A stretch of 64,000 bases of DNA from Devosia sp. 67-54 (GCF_001899075.1 NZ_MKVA01000003.1:248001-312000), one strand, 5' to 3'. Counted from the first letter of the stretch, positions 17,180 to 26,106 are shown. Numbers and translations are program-made. Notes: a model not told the origin generated them from the letters alone.

Positions 17180-19726
17180 CTAGAGTTCGCGCAGGAGGCG
17201 CGCGGGGGCGGTGCGGAAGGCGCCGAGCACCGTGGTGGCGCCGAGGGCGGCGACGATGGCGACCGCCCCGACGATGATCGCCGCCAGCACCCCGCTATTG
17301 ACCGTGAACTCGACGTCGAGCAGCGCCAGCGTCAGCCCCCATGCCGCCGCGAGGCCCAGAGCCGTGGCGAGAACGGCGGCAAATACCGCCAGCAGCAGAT
17401 ATTGCAGCGCGAAGACCGCGATGATTTCGAGCTGCGAGGCGCCGAGCACCTTGGTGATGAGCGCATCTGCCCGGCGCTGCTGCCGCCCGCTCGCGAGGCT
17501 GCCGATCAGCACCAGCAGGCCGTTGCCGACAGCAAGCCCGCCAACCGATGTGGCCGCCAGCGACAATTGGCCGAGCGCCTTGGTGATCTGGTCGAGCGTC
17601 TCTCCTATCGCGACGAAACGAACGTCGGGAAGCGTCGCGGCGAGACTGCGTTCGACCGCCTCTTCCCGTCCCGGCGCGGCCTTCACGGCGCCGAGGAGAG
17701 TCGCGGGATAGGTTTCCAGCACCCCGGGCGAGAAGGCGACGAGGAAGTCGATGCCGCCCTGCCAGGAATAGTCCCGGAAATTGGCGATCGTCGCGGTGAT
17801 GCTGTCGCCGAAGATGTCGAAGCTGACCTTGTCGCCGACCTTCAGGCCGAGGCCCGACCGCAGGCTCTGATGCAGCGAGACGAGCGGCGGACCGCTGTAG
17901 TCGGCGGGCCACCAATCGCCTTCGACCAGCTTGGAGGCTTTCGGCAGCTCGCTTCGGTAGGTGATCGGAATATCGCCGGACAGCAGGAACAGCGCTTCGG
18001 AGCCGTGCGGCTTGAGGGCCGCCACCGGCGTGTCGTTCACGGCGGTCACGGCGCCGCGCAGCATCGGGGTGGTGGTGACGTCGGTGATGTCGCTGTCCTC
18101 GGCCTGCAGTGCCTTCAGCTTGGCGGCTTCGTCCGAGAACAGATCAGAGGCGACGAAGCTCGGCACGTCGAAGGCCGAGGCGCCCAGGTATTCGTTGCTG
18201 AGGTTGGTCTCGAGCGCGAGGACGACGATCAGCATCGCCAGCGCCATGCCGATGGAGATGACCACCGAGGGCGCATTCGAGTCCGGCCCCGAAATCTCGC
18301 GCAGGGCACGCCGCAGCACGGCGTTGGCCGACTCCGGCAAGCGGCGCAGCCCCGCCCGGGCGAATCCCGTGGCGAGCCGCAGGATGACGACCGCGACGAC
18401 GCTCATCGCCGCGAAGGCCGCGACCAGCGTGACATCGTCCGTCATGACGATGGCCAGCCAGATGAAGGCGATCGCCGAGACAACCACCGGGATGATCTGC
18501 GGCGAGCCCACGAGGCCGCGCCAGGCGAAGGGCGAGGCGAGCCCCTTGGCGCGGAACAGGATCACCGGCTTGATGTTGAGCGCCTGCTGCAGCGGCAGAT
18601 AGGAGAAGGCGAACGCCGTCACGAGGCCGACGGCCGCGGCCACCGCGAGCGGCTGCGGATAGAGAGTCGGCGCCAGGGGGACGCCGATGGCCTGGCCGAC
18701 GATCGGCAGGGCAAGCAGGCCCACGGCCGCGCCGACGACGATCCCCGCGCCGACTCCGGCCAGTCCGAGCGCGGCGACCTGCGCGAAGAAATGCAGGAAA
18801 ATGCGCGCCCGGCTGGCGCCCACGCTGCGCATTACCGCGATCACGGTCGAGCGTTCGGAAATATAGGACGAAACCACGGTCCACACGCTGACCCCGCCGA
18901 CGAGCAGCGAGGCGAGCCCGACGATCACCAGGAAGCGCATGAACAGGTCGTAGTAATGCACCATCGCCCCGAGCGCGTCGCGTGGCGTCCGGATGGTCCA
19001 TCCGGTGTCGCCGAGGGCCGCCGCGAGGCCGGTGCGCAACTGCTCGGCGTCGTGCGTCGCCGACAGCACCTTGTAGCGGTAGTAGGTGCCCAGCCCGGGG
19101 AGGGGCGAGGTGGTGTCCGCCAGCGCCGCGAAGCCCTCGGTGCTGATGAGCACGGGCAGGCCGAGGCGAAAGCCGCGAACCGCGCTGTCCGGCAGCTTGC
19201 CGAGGGTGCCGCGGACCTGGAACGCGGTGCCCGCGAGCTCGATGTTGTCGCCGACCCTGGTGTGCAGCTTGTCGAGCAGCAGGGGATCGACCAGCGCTCC
19301 GAAGCTGCCGTCGCGCCGCCCCAGAAAGGCGAAAGGCTGCGTGTCCGCCGGCAGCCCGTCGGCGTCGACGCGGCCGACCAGCGGATAGCCTTCGCCCACC
19401 GAAACCAGATCGACGAAGGCGTCGTTCGCGTCCGACTGCGCCCGCACATTGGTGTCGATAGCGACGGCGACCTTGCCGAAGCTTGCGATCTTGGCGAGCT
19501 CGTCCGGCGTCGCCGGCCGATCGGCGCGCGACAGCTCCACGTCGCCGCCGACGATCACCGCGGCGTCGCGCTCGACCGCCTGCCGGATGCTGGCGCCGAC
19601 CGAGCTGACGCCCGCGATGAGGGCGGTTCCGACGGCGAGGCAGGCGATCAGGAGCCCGAAGCGGCGGATGTCGCCGCGCATGTCCAACAGCCCCAGCGTG
19701 ATGGCCGCCCAGACGCCGCGCCTCAT
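17180..19726 (-). CDS. FtsX-family ABC transporter permease, two-domain (YbbP type)
   Basis: An 848-residue membrane protein with a signal-anchor helix (residues 23-45), a large periplasmic MacB-like domain, a first FtsX domain of three helices near 270-380, three or four more helices around 400-500, a second periplasmic domain, and a second FtsX domain near 715-840. This is the duplicated layout of YbbP and LolCDE-like exporters, which move lipids or peptides or act as mechanotransmitters rather than importing sugars. It overlaps the ATPase gene by 4 nt. No HlyD-type adaptor is adjacent. The substrate is unknown. Confidence 0.9.
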   Translation of the reverse strand: MRRGVWAAITLGLLDMRGDIRRFGLLIACLAVGTALIAGVSSVGASIRQAVERDAAVIVGGDVELSRADRPATPDELAKIASFGKVAVAIDTNVRAQSDANDAFVDLVSVGEGYPLVGRVDADGLPADTQPFAFLGRRDGSFGALVDPLLLDKLHTRVGDNIELAGTAFQVRGTLGKLPDSAVRGFRLGLPVLISTEGFAALADTTSPLPGLGTYYRYKVLSATHDAEQLRTGLAAALGDTGWTIRTPRDALGAMVHYYDLFMRFLVIVGLASLLVGGVSVWTVVSSYISERSTVIAVMRSVGASRARIFLHFFAQVAALGLAGVGAGIVVGAAVGLLALPIVGQAIGVPLAPTLYPQPLAVAAAVGLVTAFAFSYLPLQQALNIKPVILFRAKGLASPFAWRGLVGSPQIIPVVVSAIAFIWLAIVMTDDVTLVAAFAAMSVVAVVILRLATGFARAGLRRLPESANAVLRRALREISGPDSNAPSVVISIGMALAMLIVVLALETNLSNEYLGASAFDVPSFVASDLFSDEAAKLKALQAEDSDITDVTTTPMLRGAVTAVNDTPVAALKPHGSEALFLLSGDIPITYRSELPKASKLVEGDWWPADYSGPPLVSLHQSLRSGLGLKVGDKVSFDIFGDSITATIANFRDYSWQGGIDFLVAFSPGVLETYPATLLGAVKAAPGREEAVERSLAATLPDVRFVAIGETLDQITKALGQLSLAATSVGGLAVGNGLLVLIGSLASGRQQRRADALITKVLGASQLEIIAVFALQYLLLAVFAAVLATALGLAAAWGLTLALLDVEFTVNSGVLAAIIVGAVAIVAALGATTVLGAFRTAPARLLREL

Positions 19727-20460
19727 TTTCTGTCTTCTGTGAGCTCGCCGCGCGTCATGGTGAGCACGCGGTCGGCGCGCGCGGCGAGCCCCGGATCGTG
19801 CGTCACGAAGATCACCGCGGCCTGCTGCTGCCGGGCCAGATCGAACATCAGCTCGATGACCTGCGCGCCGGTGTTCTGGTCGAGGTTGCCGGTGGGCTCG
19901 TCCGCCAAAAGCAGCTTGGGCCGCGCGATCAGGGCCCGCGCCAGGGCGACGCGCTGCTGTTCGCCCCCCGACAGCGCTGCCGGACGATGATGGATGCGGT
20001 CGCCGAGCCCGACAGCCGCGAGCGCGGCGGCGGAGCGCGTCCGCGCCTCGGCAAGCGCCAGTCCCGGCTCGGCGATCTCGAGCGCCAGGCTGACATTGTC
20101 CTGCGCCGACAGGGAGGGAATGAGGTAGAAGCTCTGGAACACGATGCCCACGGTCTTGCGCCGGAACGCTGCAAGCGCGTCCTCGGAGAGGCCGGTGAGA
20201 TCCTGCCCGGCAATCGCCACCTTGCCCTTGGTGGGACGCTCGAGTCCGCCCAGCAGCATCAGCAATGACGTCTTGCCGCTGCCCGAAGGCCCGACGATCG
20301 CGACCACCTGCGCGGCCGCGACGTCGAACGACACGTCGCGCAGGATGTGCAGCGGCGCCGAGCCGACCTTGAGCGTGTAGTCGACACCGGCGACGGCCAC
20401 CAGCGCGGCAGACGGAGCGCCGCGCCCTTCAGGTGCGGTGGTGCGCATCGGCTCGGCCAC
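19723..20460 (-). CDS. ABC transporter ATP-binding protein (LolD/YbbA type)
   Basis: A 245-residue ATPase with Walker A GPSGSGKTS, Q-loop FQSFYLIPSL, signature LSGGEQQR, Walker B LLLADEPTGNLD and switch His in VTHD. The DEPTGNLD form is typical of the MacB/LolD/FtsE group that partners FtsX permeases, matching the next gene. Start taken as GTG at 20460 with GGGGG upstream; an ATG at 20448 would shorten it by four residues. First gene of the two-gene transporter unit. Confidence 0.93.
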   Translation of the reverse strand: MAEPMRTTAPEGRGAPSAALVAVAGVDYTLKVGSAPLHILRDVSFDVAAAQVVAIVGPSGSGKTSLLMLLGGLERPTKGKVAIAGQDLTGLSEDALAAFRRKTVGIVFQSFYLIPSLSAQDNVSLALEIAEPGLALAEARTRSAAALAAVGLGDRIHHRPAALSGGEQQRVALARALIARPKLLLADEPTGNLDQNTGAQVIELMFDLARQQQAAVIFVTHDPGLAARADRVLTMTRGELTEDRK

Positions 20461-20496
20461 GGACTACGCCCCCATCCTGTGCGTCGACAGCGCCGT

Positions 20497-21015
20497 CTAT
20501 TTCGTGAACGGCACTGAAGCGGTGAGCACCTTACCCGAGTCGTTGAACTCCACCTGGTAGTTCACGGTGATCGAGTTCGAGCCGACGAGAATGATCTGCG
20601 CCCCGAGCCGGACCGCATTGCCGGCACGATCGGATTCCTTCTCGGACAGATCGAAGGTGATCTTGTCGCCATTGACGCGTCCGACCGCGACGCCCTTGTA
20701 GCCCGCATTGGAGCCCATGACGGCCTGGTAGGTCCGCGTCGCATCGTCGAAGGCGATGGTGCCGGTGACCGACAGGTTCATCGTCGTCAGGGTGCAGCGC
20801 CCGGCATAGTTGATCTTGGACTGGTTGCCCTTGTTGATCGTCAGCCGGCAGGAGAATGGCTCCGGCGTCTCACCGCCGATCAGCGCGCTCGAGCCGCTCC
20901 ACTCCCCGATGTAGTTGGAGAGCAGGGCCATTTCCTTGGGGCCGGCATAGGCAGGACCGGCCGCAGCCAGGCCGAAAACACCAAGAGCGACAAGCTGCCA
21001 CGTGAAGTTCTTCAT
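20497..21015 (-). CDS. Exported small protein of unknown function
   Basis: A 172-residue protein with a clear Sec signal peptide (MKNF, then hydrophobic core, cleavage near AYA-G at residue 24). The mature part has two cysteines (positions 56 and 74) that could form a disulfide, and alternating hydrophobic/polar strands with many Ser, Thr, Gly and Asn, suggesting a small beta-barrel or beta-sandwich in the periplasm. Its base composition is less G+C-rich than its neighbours. I do not recognise the family. It lies 36 nt before the FtsX-type ATPase gene on the same strand and may be co-transcribed. Confidence 0.75.
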   Translation of the reverse strand: MKNFTWQLVALGVFGLAAAGPAYAGPKEMALLSNYIGEWSGSSALIGGETPEPFSCRLTINKGNQSKINYAGRCTLTTMNLSVTGTIAFDDATRTYQAVMGSNAGYKGVAVGRVNGDKITFDLSEKESDRAGNAVRLGAQIILVGSNSITVNYQVEFNDSGKVLTASVPFTK

Positions 21016-21093
21016 CTACGCTGTTCTCCGAGGCAGTGTCCGCCTGGCCGCAAGCTGAAGCAACGGCGTCGGGTACGACTATAGAAGGGTGGC

Positions 21094-21099
21094 ATAATA
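21094..21099 (-). promoter_or_regulatory. Possible -10 element for the exported-protein gene
   Basis: On the minus strand this reads TATTAT, one mismatch from TATAAT, about 80 nt upstream of the ATG at 21015 and just past the hairpin that follows the SMP-30 gene. I see no good -35, so this is weak. Confidence 0.25.
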
Positions 21100-21108
21100 C
21101 ACAACAGC

Positions 21109-21126
21109 CCCCTGCTCCGGCAGGGG
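21109..21126 (-). terminator. Hairpin after the SMP-30 gene, possible terminator
   Basis: Arms CCCCTGC (21109-21115) and GCAGGGG (21120-21126) form a 7-bp stem with loop TCCG. On the minus strand it is followed by CTGTTGTGTATT, moderately T-rich but not a clean T-run. It lies about 40 nt after the SMP-30 stop at 21162. Confidence 0.45.
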
Positions 21127-21161
21127 CCGCGGCATCGTCAGGCCCGGCGGTTGCATCCGCG

Positions 21162-22031
21162 CTACAGGCGCACGGAAAAGGCCGGAAGCCCGGCCCTGTC
21201 CACCTCGACGGCCAGCAGGCCGCCCGCGGCCGGTTGCCGGATCAGTTCGTCCTGGTCGAGAAAGCGCCGCTGGCTGGTCACGAACAGCGTCCGCCGGTCG
21301 GCCCTGCCGAACGCCGGCATCGTCGGCTTCGACACCGGCACGGCAATCGCTTCGACCTCGACGCCATGCCGATCCAGGCGGGCGACGCGGGCGCCATGCA
21401 CCACCGCGATCCAGACGTCGCCCTGGGCGTCGACGGCAGTCCCGTCCGGCTTCTCGTTGCCCTCGAAGCGCGCGAACAGGCGGGCGTCGCCCAATTCGCC
21501 GCTGGCCGGATCGAGGTCGAAGGCAAGAACCTCCTGCGAGGGCGAATCCGAAAAGTACAGCGTCGAGCCATCCGGCGAGACGGCGATCGCGTTGGGAACC
21601 CGGACCTCCTCGCGGACGATGCGAACGTCCCCGCCGGGATACCGGCAGTAGAGCCGGCCCACCGGGACGCCGGAGCCGCTCTTGTCCATGGAGCCGAACC
21701 ACAGCCGGCCCTGCCGATCCGGCTTGCCGTCGTTGAGTCGGACGCCGGGGCGGCCGTGTTCGATCGGCGTCAGCAGGGTCAGTTCGCCGCGCTCGGGGAT
21801 GTAGCGCCAGAGCCCGTCCTCCAGCCCGAGAACGAGACCGCCATCTTCGGACAAGGCGACGAGCCCGGGCTCCGAGGGCAGCGCCAAAGCGGGTAGGGAG
21901 CCGCTGTCCCGCCAGCCCAGCAGGCGCTTGCCCTGGATGTCGATCCACCACAGCACCTGGCGGCGATCGTCCCACAGCGGGCTTTCGCCGGTGACCGCCT
22001 GCTCGGCCTGCGCGAGGCGCACCCGGTTCAC
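21162..22031 (-). CDS. SMP-30/gluconolactonase-family sugar lactonase
   Basis: A 289-residue six-bladed beta-propeller that hydrolyses sugar lactones to acids with a divalent metal. The metal ligands fit: Glu in TGESPLWDD near the start, Asn in VPNAIAVSPDG, and Asp in DGTAVDAQGDVW. Start is GTG at 22031, immediately after and overlapping (GTGA) the stop of a second, truncated SMP-30 reading frame; longer frames upstream are that fragment read out of phase. In sugar clusters such enzymes open aldonolactones made by dehydrogenases, here perhaps from arabinose released by the nearby GH51 enzymes. Confidence 0.88.
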   Translation of the reverse strand: MNRVRLAQAEQAVTGESPLWDDRRQVLWWIDIQGKRLLGWRDSGSLPALALPSEPGLVALSEDGGLVLGLEDGLWRYIPERGELTLLTPIEHGRPGVRLNDGKPDRQGRLWFGSMDKSGSGVPVGRLYCRYPGGDVRIVREEVRVPNAIAVSPDGSTLYFSDSPSQEVLAFDLDPASGELGDARLFARFEGNEKPDGTAVDAQGDVWIAVVHGARVARLDRHGVEVEAIAVPVSKPTMPAFGRADRRTLFVTSQRRFLDQDELIRQPAAGGLLAVEVDRAGLPAFSVRL

Positions 22032-22220
22032 GATCCGGCACCGAAGACGCGCGCGGGAAGGCCTGGGACGGCGCTCCTGACGGCAAAGACCGCGCCCGAG
22101 AGCGGGGCGAGGGTCGACAGGCCGGGGGGCAGGCGCAGATAGGCGCTGGTGACATACATGGTGCGCCAGTCGGGTCCGCCGAAGCACACATTGGTCGGCA
22201 TCGGCACCGGCAGGATGACG
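22028..22220 (-). pseudogene. C-terminal stump of a second SMP-30/gluconolactonase gene
   Basis: Reading the minus strand in the frame that stops at 22028-22030 gives PSGVILPVPMPTN, then VCFGGPDWRTMYVTSAY and a 35-residue tail. This is the last-blade signature of SMP-30 lactonases (PTNVxFGGPDxxTxYVTS). Nothing upstream of about 22220 continues the family: the sequence changes at once into a sugar permease on the other strand. The first three-quarters or more of the gene are missing. It overlaps the intact SMP-30 gene by GTGA, showing that the two were once a coupled pair. Confidence 0.75.
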
Positions 22221-23049
22221 CCCGAAGGGCTATCTGTTGCTCGCGCTGCTGTGCGCCGGCGCCGTGGTCATGCTCTACCCGCTGTTCTGGATGCTGAGCA
22301 GCTCGGTGAAGCCGGAAGACGAGATCTTCACCAATCTGTCGCTCGTTCCGCAGACCGTCACGCTCGAGAACTACCCGAAGGGCTGGACGTTCTTCAACGT
22401 CCCGTTCCTGGTCTATTTCTTCAATTCGTTCGTCATCGCCGCATTGGCCATCGTCGGCAATTTGCTGTCCTGCACGCTCACCGCCTATGTGTTCGCGCGG
22501 TTGAAGTTCAGCTGGCGCAACGTCTGGTTCGCGCTGATGATGCTCGGGCTGATGCTGCCGCCGCACGTCACCATCATTCCGCAGTACATCCTCTTCAACA
22601 AGGCGCACCTGATCAACACCATCCTGCCGCTGGTGCTGCCCAAATTCCTCGCGGTCGACTCGTTCTTCGTCTTCCTGATGACGCAGTTCATCCGCGGCAT
22701 TCCGCGTGAGCTCGACGAGGCGGCGCGCGTCGATGGCTGCGGCTCGTTCCGGATTTTCCTCTACATCATCGCGCCATTGTGCACGCCGGCGCTGATCACC
22801 GTCGCCATCTTCACCTTCGTGTGGACCTGGAACGACTTCTTCAGCCAGCTTCTCTACCTGACGAGCGGCGACAAGCTGACGGTGCCGCTGGCCCTGCGCG
22901 CGCTGAGCTCGACCACGGGCGAGAGCACCTCGACCTGGGGCGCGCTGTTCGCCATGTCGTGCCTGTCGATCATTCCCCTGCTGCTCATCTTCTTCTTCTT
23001 CCAGCGGCGGCTCGTCGACGGCATCGCGACGACCGGTCTCCGGGGATGA
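22219..23049 (+). CDS. Carbohydrate ABC transporter permease (MalG type), 5'-truncated
   Basis: The open frame begins after a TGA at 22216 and reads RPKGYLLLALLCAGAVVMLYPLFW; it contains helix 1 onward, the EAA loop (ELDEAARVDGCGSFR) and the normal C-terminus (RRLVDGIATTGLRG). The usual 10-20 N-terminal residues and ATG are absent. A TTG at 22237 with GAAGGG about 8 nt before it might rescue translation, giving 270 residues. The partner permease and binding protein expected upstream are missing; instead the SMP-30 stump abuts it head to head. It is followed after 40 nt by the GH51 genes, so it was probably the arabinoside importer of that operon. Confidence 0.85.
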   Translation, partial: RPKGYLLLALLCAGAVVMLYPLFWMLSSSVKPEDEIFTNLSLVPQTVTLENYPKGWTFFNVPFLVYFFNSFVIAALAIVGNLLSCTLTAYVFARLKFSWRNVWFALMMLGLMLPPHVTIIPQYILFNKAHLINTILPLVLPKFLAVDSFFVFLMTQFIRGIPRELDEAARVDGCGSFRIFLYIIAPLCTPALITVAIFTFVWTWNDFFSQLLYLTSGDKLTVPLALRALSSTTGESTSTWGALFAMSCLSIIPLLLIFFFFQRRLVDGIATTGLRG

Positions 23050-23089
23050 GTGCAGTGCCGCAGCGTCCCGCCTGTTCCGAAGGACATCC

Positions 23090-24574
23090 ATGAAAGCCAC
23101 CGTCGTCACCAATCCGAAGCGGCAGATCGGCCGAATCGACCCGCTCATCTACGGCCAGTTCATGTCGCGGCGCCGCTGGGTGGCGGACGAGGGGCTGCAC
23201 GATCCGTCGCATCCGGCCGCCGGACCGGATGGTTTGCGGCGGGACGTCGTCGACGCGGTGAAGCAGACCGCGCCCACGATCGTGCGCTGGCCCGGCGGCT
23301 GTACCGCCACCAGCTATGAATGGACCGACGGCATCGGCCCGGCGGGGCAGCGGCCGCGCGTGGTCGACGCGCATTTTGGCTATGCTGTCGGCAATGGCTT
23401 CGGCACGGCCGAATTCGTCGCCTATTGCCGCGGCATTGGGGCCGAGCCCCAGATCAACCTGACCACCGGGACCGGCAGCCTGCGCGAAGCCCTCGCCTGG
23501 CTCGAATATGTCAATCTCGATACCGGCACGAAGTGGGCAGAACTGCGCAAGGCGCACGGCCATGCCACACCATTCGGCGTCAAATACTGGCAGATCGGCA
23601 ATGAGGAGTGGGGGCCATGGGAGATCGGGCACACCACTGCCGCCGACTACGGCGCCCGTGCCCGTGAGTGGGCGAGGGCGCTGAAGAAGCTCGATCCGGG
23701 CATCAAGGTGCTGGCGCTGGGCGGCGGCCATCTGAGCGACATGCTGGACTGGACGTCGACGGTGGTGGCCGAGGCCGGCGAGCACATCGACTACGTCACC
23801 CAGCACCGCTACTGGGAATTCAACTCGGCCGCCGGCGAAGACAATTACGATCGCATCGTCAGCGTCGGCGCCATCGAGGAGCAGCTCATTCGAGCCGTGG
23901 CCGGTGTCATCGACCTCGCCGCCTATCGCCACGGTCTGAAAACCGCGCCGCGGATCGCCTACACCGAATGGAACTGCGCCGACATCTCGCATCGGGCGAT
24001 GTCGCCGAACTGGCGTCCGACCACGTCGCAATACCGCCTGGTCGATGCGCTGGCCTGCGCCGGCTTCATCAACGCCATGCAGCGCCAGTGCAATGTCGTG
24101 ACGCTCGCCAATTTCGCCCAGACGCTCAACGTCGTCGGCATGCTGGTGGTGACGCCCACCGCGGTGCTGCGCGAGAGCGTGTTCTGGGCGCTGGCGATGC
24201 AGCGCCGGCACAGCGGCGACGTCGCCATCGATGCGTGGACCGATTGCGACAGCTATTCGGTCGACACCGGCCGGGGCGAGGCGCTCACCCCGCCCTACCT
24301 CGATGTCAGCGCCACGCTCGATACGGCCTCCGGCCGGCAGGTCGTGTCCATCGTCAACACGCATCGCAGCGAGCCGATCGAGACGACGCTGGTACTGGGC
24401 AGCGGCAGCCGCGCCATGGTCCATACGCTCAGCCACGACGATCCGCTGGCCAGGAACACGTTCGAATCGCCGGATGCGATTTCGCCCCGCACCAGTTCCG
24501 CCGAGTGCCACGAGGGCAGTGTGACGCTGTCGCTGCCGCCGCACTCCTACACCATCGTCGAAGTTCAAGCTTAG
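23090..24574 (+). CDS. Alpha-L-arabinofuranosidase, GH51 (copy 1)
   Basis: A 494-residue intracellular glycosidase releasing terminal L-arabinofuranose from arabino-oligosaccharides. Retaining GH51 residues: acid/base E172 (WQIGNEEW) and nucleophile E293 (AYTEWNC); also RWPGGCTATSYEW, typical of the barrel's N-terminal part. A C-terminal beta-sandwich ends LPPHSYTIVEV. No signal peptide, so the substrate must be imported first, which makes the damaged permease upstream notable. A near-identical paralogue follows after 11 nt. Confidence 0.93.
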   Translation: MKATVVTNPKRQIGRIDPLIYGQFMSRRRWVADEGLHDPSHPAAGPDGLRRDVVDAVKQTAPTIVRWPGGCTATSYEWTDGIGPAGQRPRVVDAHFGYAVGNGFGTAEFVAYCRGIGAEPQINLTTGTGSLREALAWLEYVNLDTGTKWAELRKAHGHATPFGVKYWQIGNEEWGPWEIGHTTAADYGARAREWARALKKLDPGIKVLALGGGHLSDMLDWTSTVVAEAGEHIDYVTQHRYWEFNSAAGEDNYDRIVSVGAIEEQLIRAVAGVIDLAAYRHGLKTAPRIAYTEWNCADISHRAMSPNWRPTTSQYRLVDALACAGFINAMQRQCNVVTLANFAQTLNVVGMLVVTPTAVLRESVFWALAMQRRHSGDVAIDAWTDCDSYSVDTGRGEALTPPYLDVSATLDTASGRQVVSIVNTHRSEPIETTLVLGSGSRAMVHTLSHDDPLARNTFESPDAISPRTSSAECHEGSVTLSLPPHSYTIVEVQA

Positions 24575-24585
24575 GACCCCTGCAC

Positions 24586-26076
24586 ATGAAGGCCACCATC
24601 GTCGCCAACCCGTCGCGGCCGATCGGCAAGATCGATCCGCTCATCTACGGCCAGTTCATGTCGCGGCGCCGCTGGGTGGCGGACGAAGGGCTGTACGATC
24701 CGTCGCACCCCAGGGCACGGCCGGACGGTCTGCGCCAGGACGTCGTCGACGCCGTGGCGGAAGCCGCCCCGACCGTCGTGCGCTGGCCCGGCGGCTGCAC
24801 CGCCACCAGCTATGAGTGGACCGACGGCGTCGGCCCGGCGGAACAACGGCCGCGGGTGGTCGATGCCCATTTCGGCTATGCCGTCGGCAACGGCTTCGGC
24901 ACAGCCGAGTTCGTCGCCTACTGCCGCGCCATCGGTGCCGAGCCGCAGATCAACCTGACGACGGGCACCGGCACGCTTCGCGAGGCCCTGGCCTGGCTCG
25001 AATACGCCAATCTCGACACCGGCACCAAATGGGCGGAGCTGCGCAAGGCGCACGGCCATGCCGCGCCATTCGGCGTCAAATACTGGCAGATCGGCAATGA
25101 GGAATGGGGCCGCTGGGAAATCGGGCACACCACGGCCGAGGACTATGCGGCGCGGGCGCGCGAATGGGCGCGGGCGCTGAAGAAGCTCGACCCCGGCATC
25201 AAGGTGCTGGTGCTCGGCGGTGGTCATGCCGAGGACATGCTGGATTGGACGTCCGCCGTCATGGCGGAGGCGGGCGAGCACATCGACTACGTCACCCAGC
25301 ACCGCTACTGGAACTTCAACGCCAAGACCGGCGAGGACAATTACGACAGGATCGTGCAGACGGGCGCCATCGAGGAAAGCCTGATGCAGTCCGTCGCGGC
25401 GGTGATCGACCTCGTCGCCTATCGGCGCAAGCTCGCGCACAAGCCACGGATCGCCTACACCGAATGGAACTGCCGCGATGTCTCGCATGCCGAGATGACG
25501 CCCGGCTGGCGCCCGACCACGTCGCAATACCGGCTGGTCGACGCCCTGGCCTGCGCCGGCTTCATCAACGCCATGCAGCGCCAGTGCAATACGGTGGCGC
25601 TCGCCAATTTCGCGCAGACGCTCAACGTCGTCGGCATGCTGGTCGTCACTCCCGACATGGTGCTCAAGGAAACGGTGTTCCACGCGCTCAAGATGCAGCG
25701 GCATCTGAGCGGCGATGTCGCCATCGATGTCTGGAACGATTGCGAGGCCACCAGCGTGGACAACGGGCGCGGCCAGCGCCTGAGCGTCCCCTATCTCGAC
25801 GTCAGCGCCACGCGAAGCGACGCGGCAGGACGCGTCTACGTCTCGATCGTCAACACGCATCGGACCGAAACCATCGACACGACGGTTGCCGTCGGCAAGG
25901 GCCACTCCGCCCGCACCCATAGCCTGCAGCACGCCGATCCCTTCGTCCGCAACACCCCCGAAGCGCCAGAAAACGTCGTCCCGGTGACCAGCGAGGTCGC
26001 CATGCAGAACGGCGTCGCCAGGCTGGCGCTGCCGCCGCACTCCTACACCATCCTCGAAGTCGTTTCCGGCCACTGA
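24586..26076 (+). CDS. Alpha-L-arabinofuranosidase, GH51 (copy 2, tandem paralogue)
   Basis: A 496-residue paralogue of the preceding gene, aligning almost without gaps and identical over long stretches (IDPLIYGQFMSRRRWVADEG, QTLNVVGMLVVTP). Acid/base E172 and nucleophile E293 are conserved. Differences are concentrated in the surface region at residues 255-285 and the C-terminal sandwich, so a change in oligosaccharide preference is possible. It starts at the ATG at 24586, 11 nt after copy 1, and is the last gene of the operon before convergent oxidase genes. Tandem duplication is evident by eye; identity was not calculated. Confidence 0.93.
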   Translation: MKATIVANPSRPIGKIDPLIYGQFMSRRRWVADEGLYDPSHPRARPDGLRQDVVDAVAEAAPTVVRWPGGCTATSYEWTDGVGPAEQRPRVVDAHFGYAVGNGFGTAEFVAYCRAIGAEPQINLTTGTGTLREALAWLEYANLDTGTKWAELRKAHGHAAPFGVKYWQIGNEEWGRWEIGHTTAEDYAARAREWARALKKLDPGIKVLVLGGGHAEDMLDWTSAVMAEAGEHIDYVTQHRYWNFNAKTGEDNYDRIVQTGAIEESLMQSVAAVIDLVAYRRKLAHKPRIAYTEWNCRDVSHAEMTPGWRPTTSQYRLVDALACAGFINAMQRQCNTVALANFAQTLNVVGMLVVTPDMVLKETVFHALKMQRHLSGDVAIDVWNDCEATSVDNGRGQRLSVPYLDVSATRSDAAGRVYVSIVNTHRTETIDTTVAVGKGHSARTHSLQHADPFVRNTPEAPENVVPVTSEVAMQNGVARLALPPHSYTILEVVSGH

Positions 26077-26091
26077 CCGGTGGAGGCATTT

Positions 26092-26106
26092 CGCTGAGCT
26101 TCAGCG
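26092..26106. terminator. Small hairpin at the convergent gene ends
   Basis: CGCTGA (26092-26097) and TCAGCG (26101-26106) pair around a GCT loop, overlapping the stop codon of the oxidase subunit IV gene and lying 16 nt after the GH51 stop. It has no T-run on either strand, so termination here is only a possibility. Confidence 0.25.

Noticed and set aside
17171-19990. 939-codon plus-strand open frame opposite the FtsX permease and ATPase
   Set aside because: Composition is dominated by Arg, Gln, Asp and His without domains; the minus-strand genes are unmistakable.
24571-26073. 500-codon minus-strand frame opposite GH51 copy 2
   Set aside because: A similar mirror frame lies opposite copy 1; both are consequences of codon bias in the GH51 genes.
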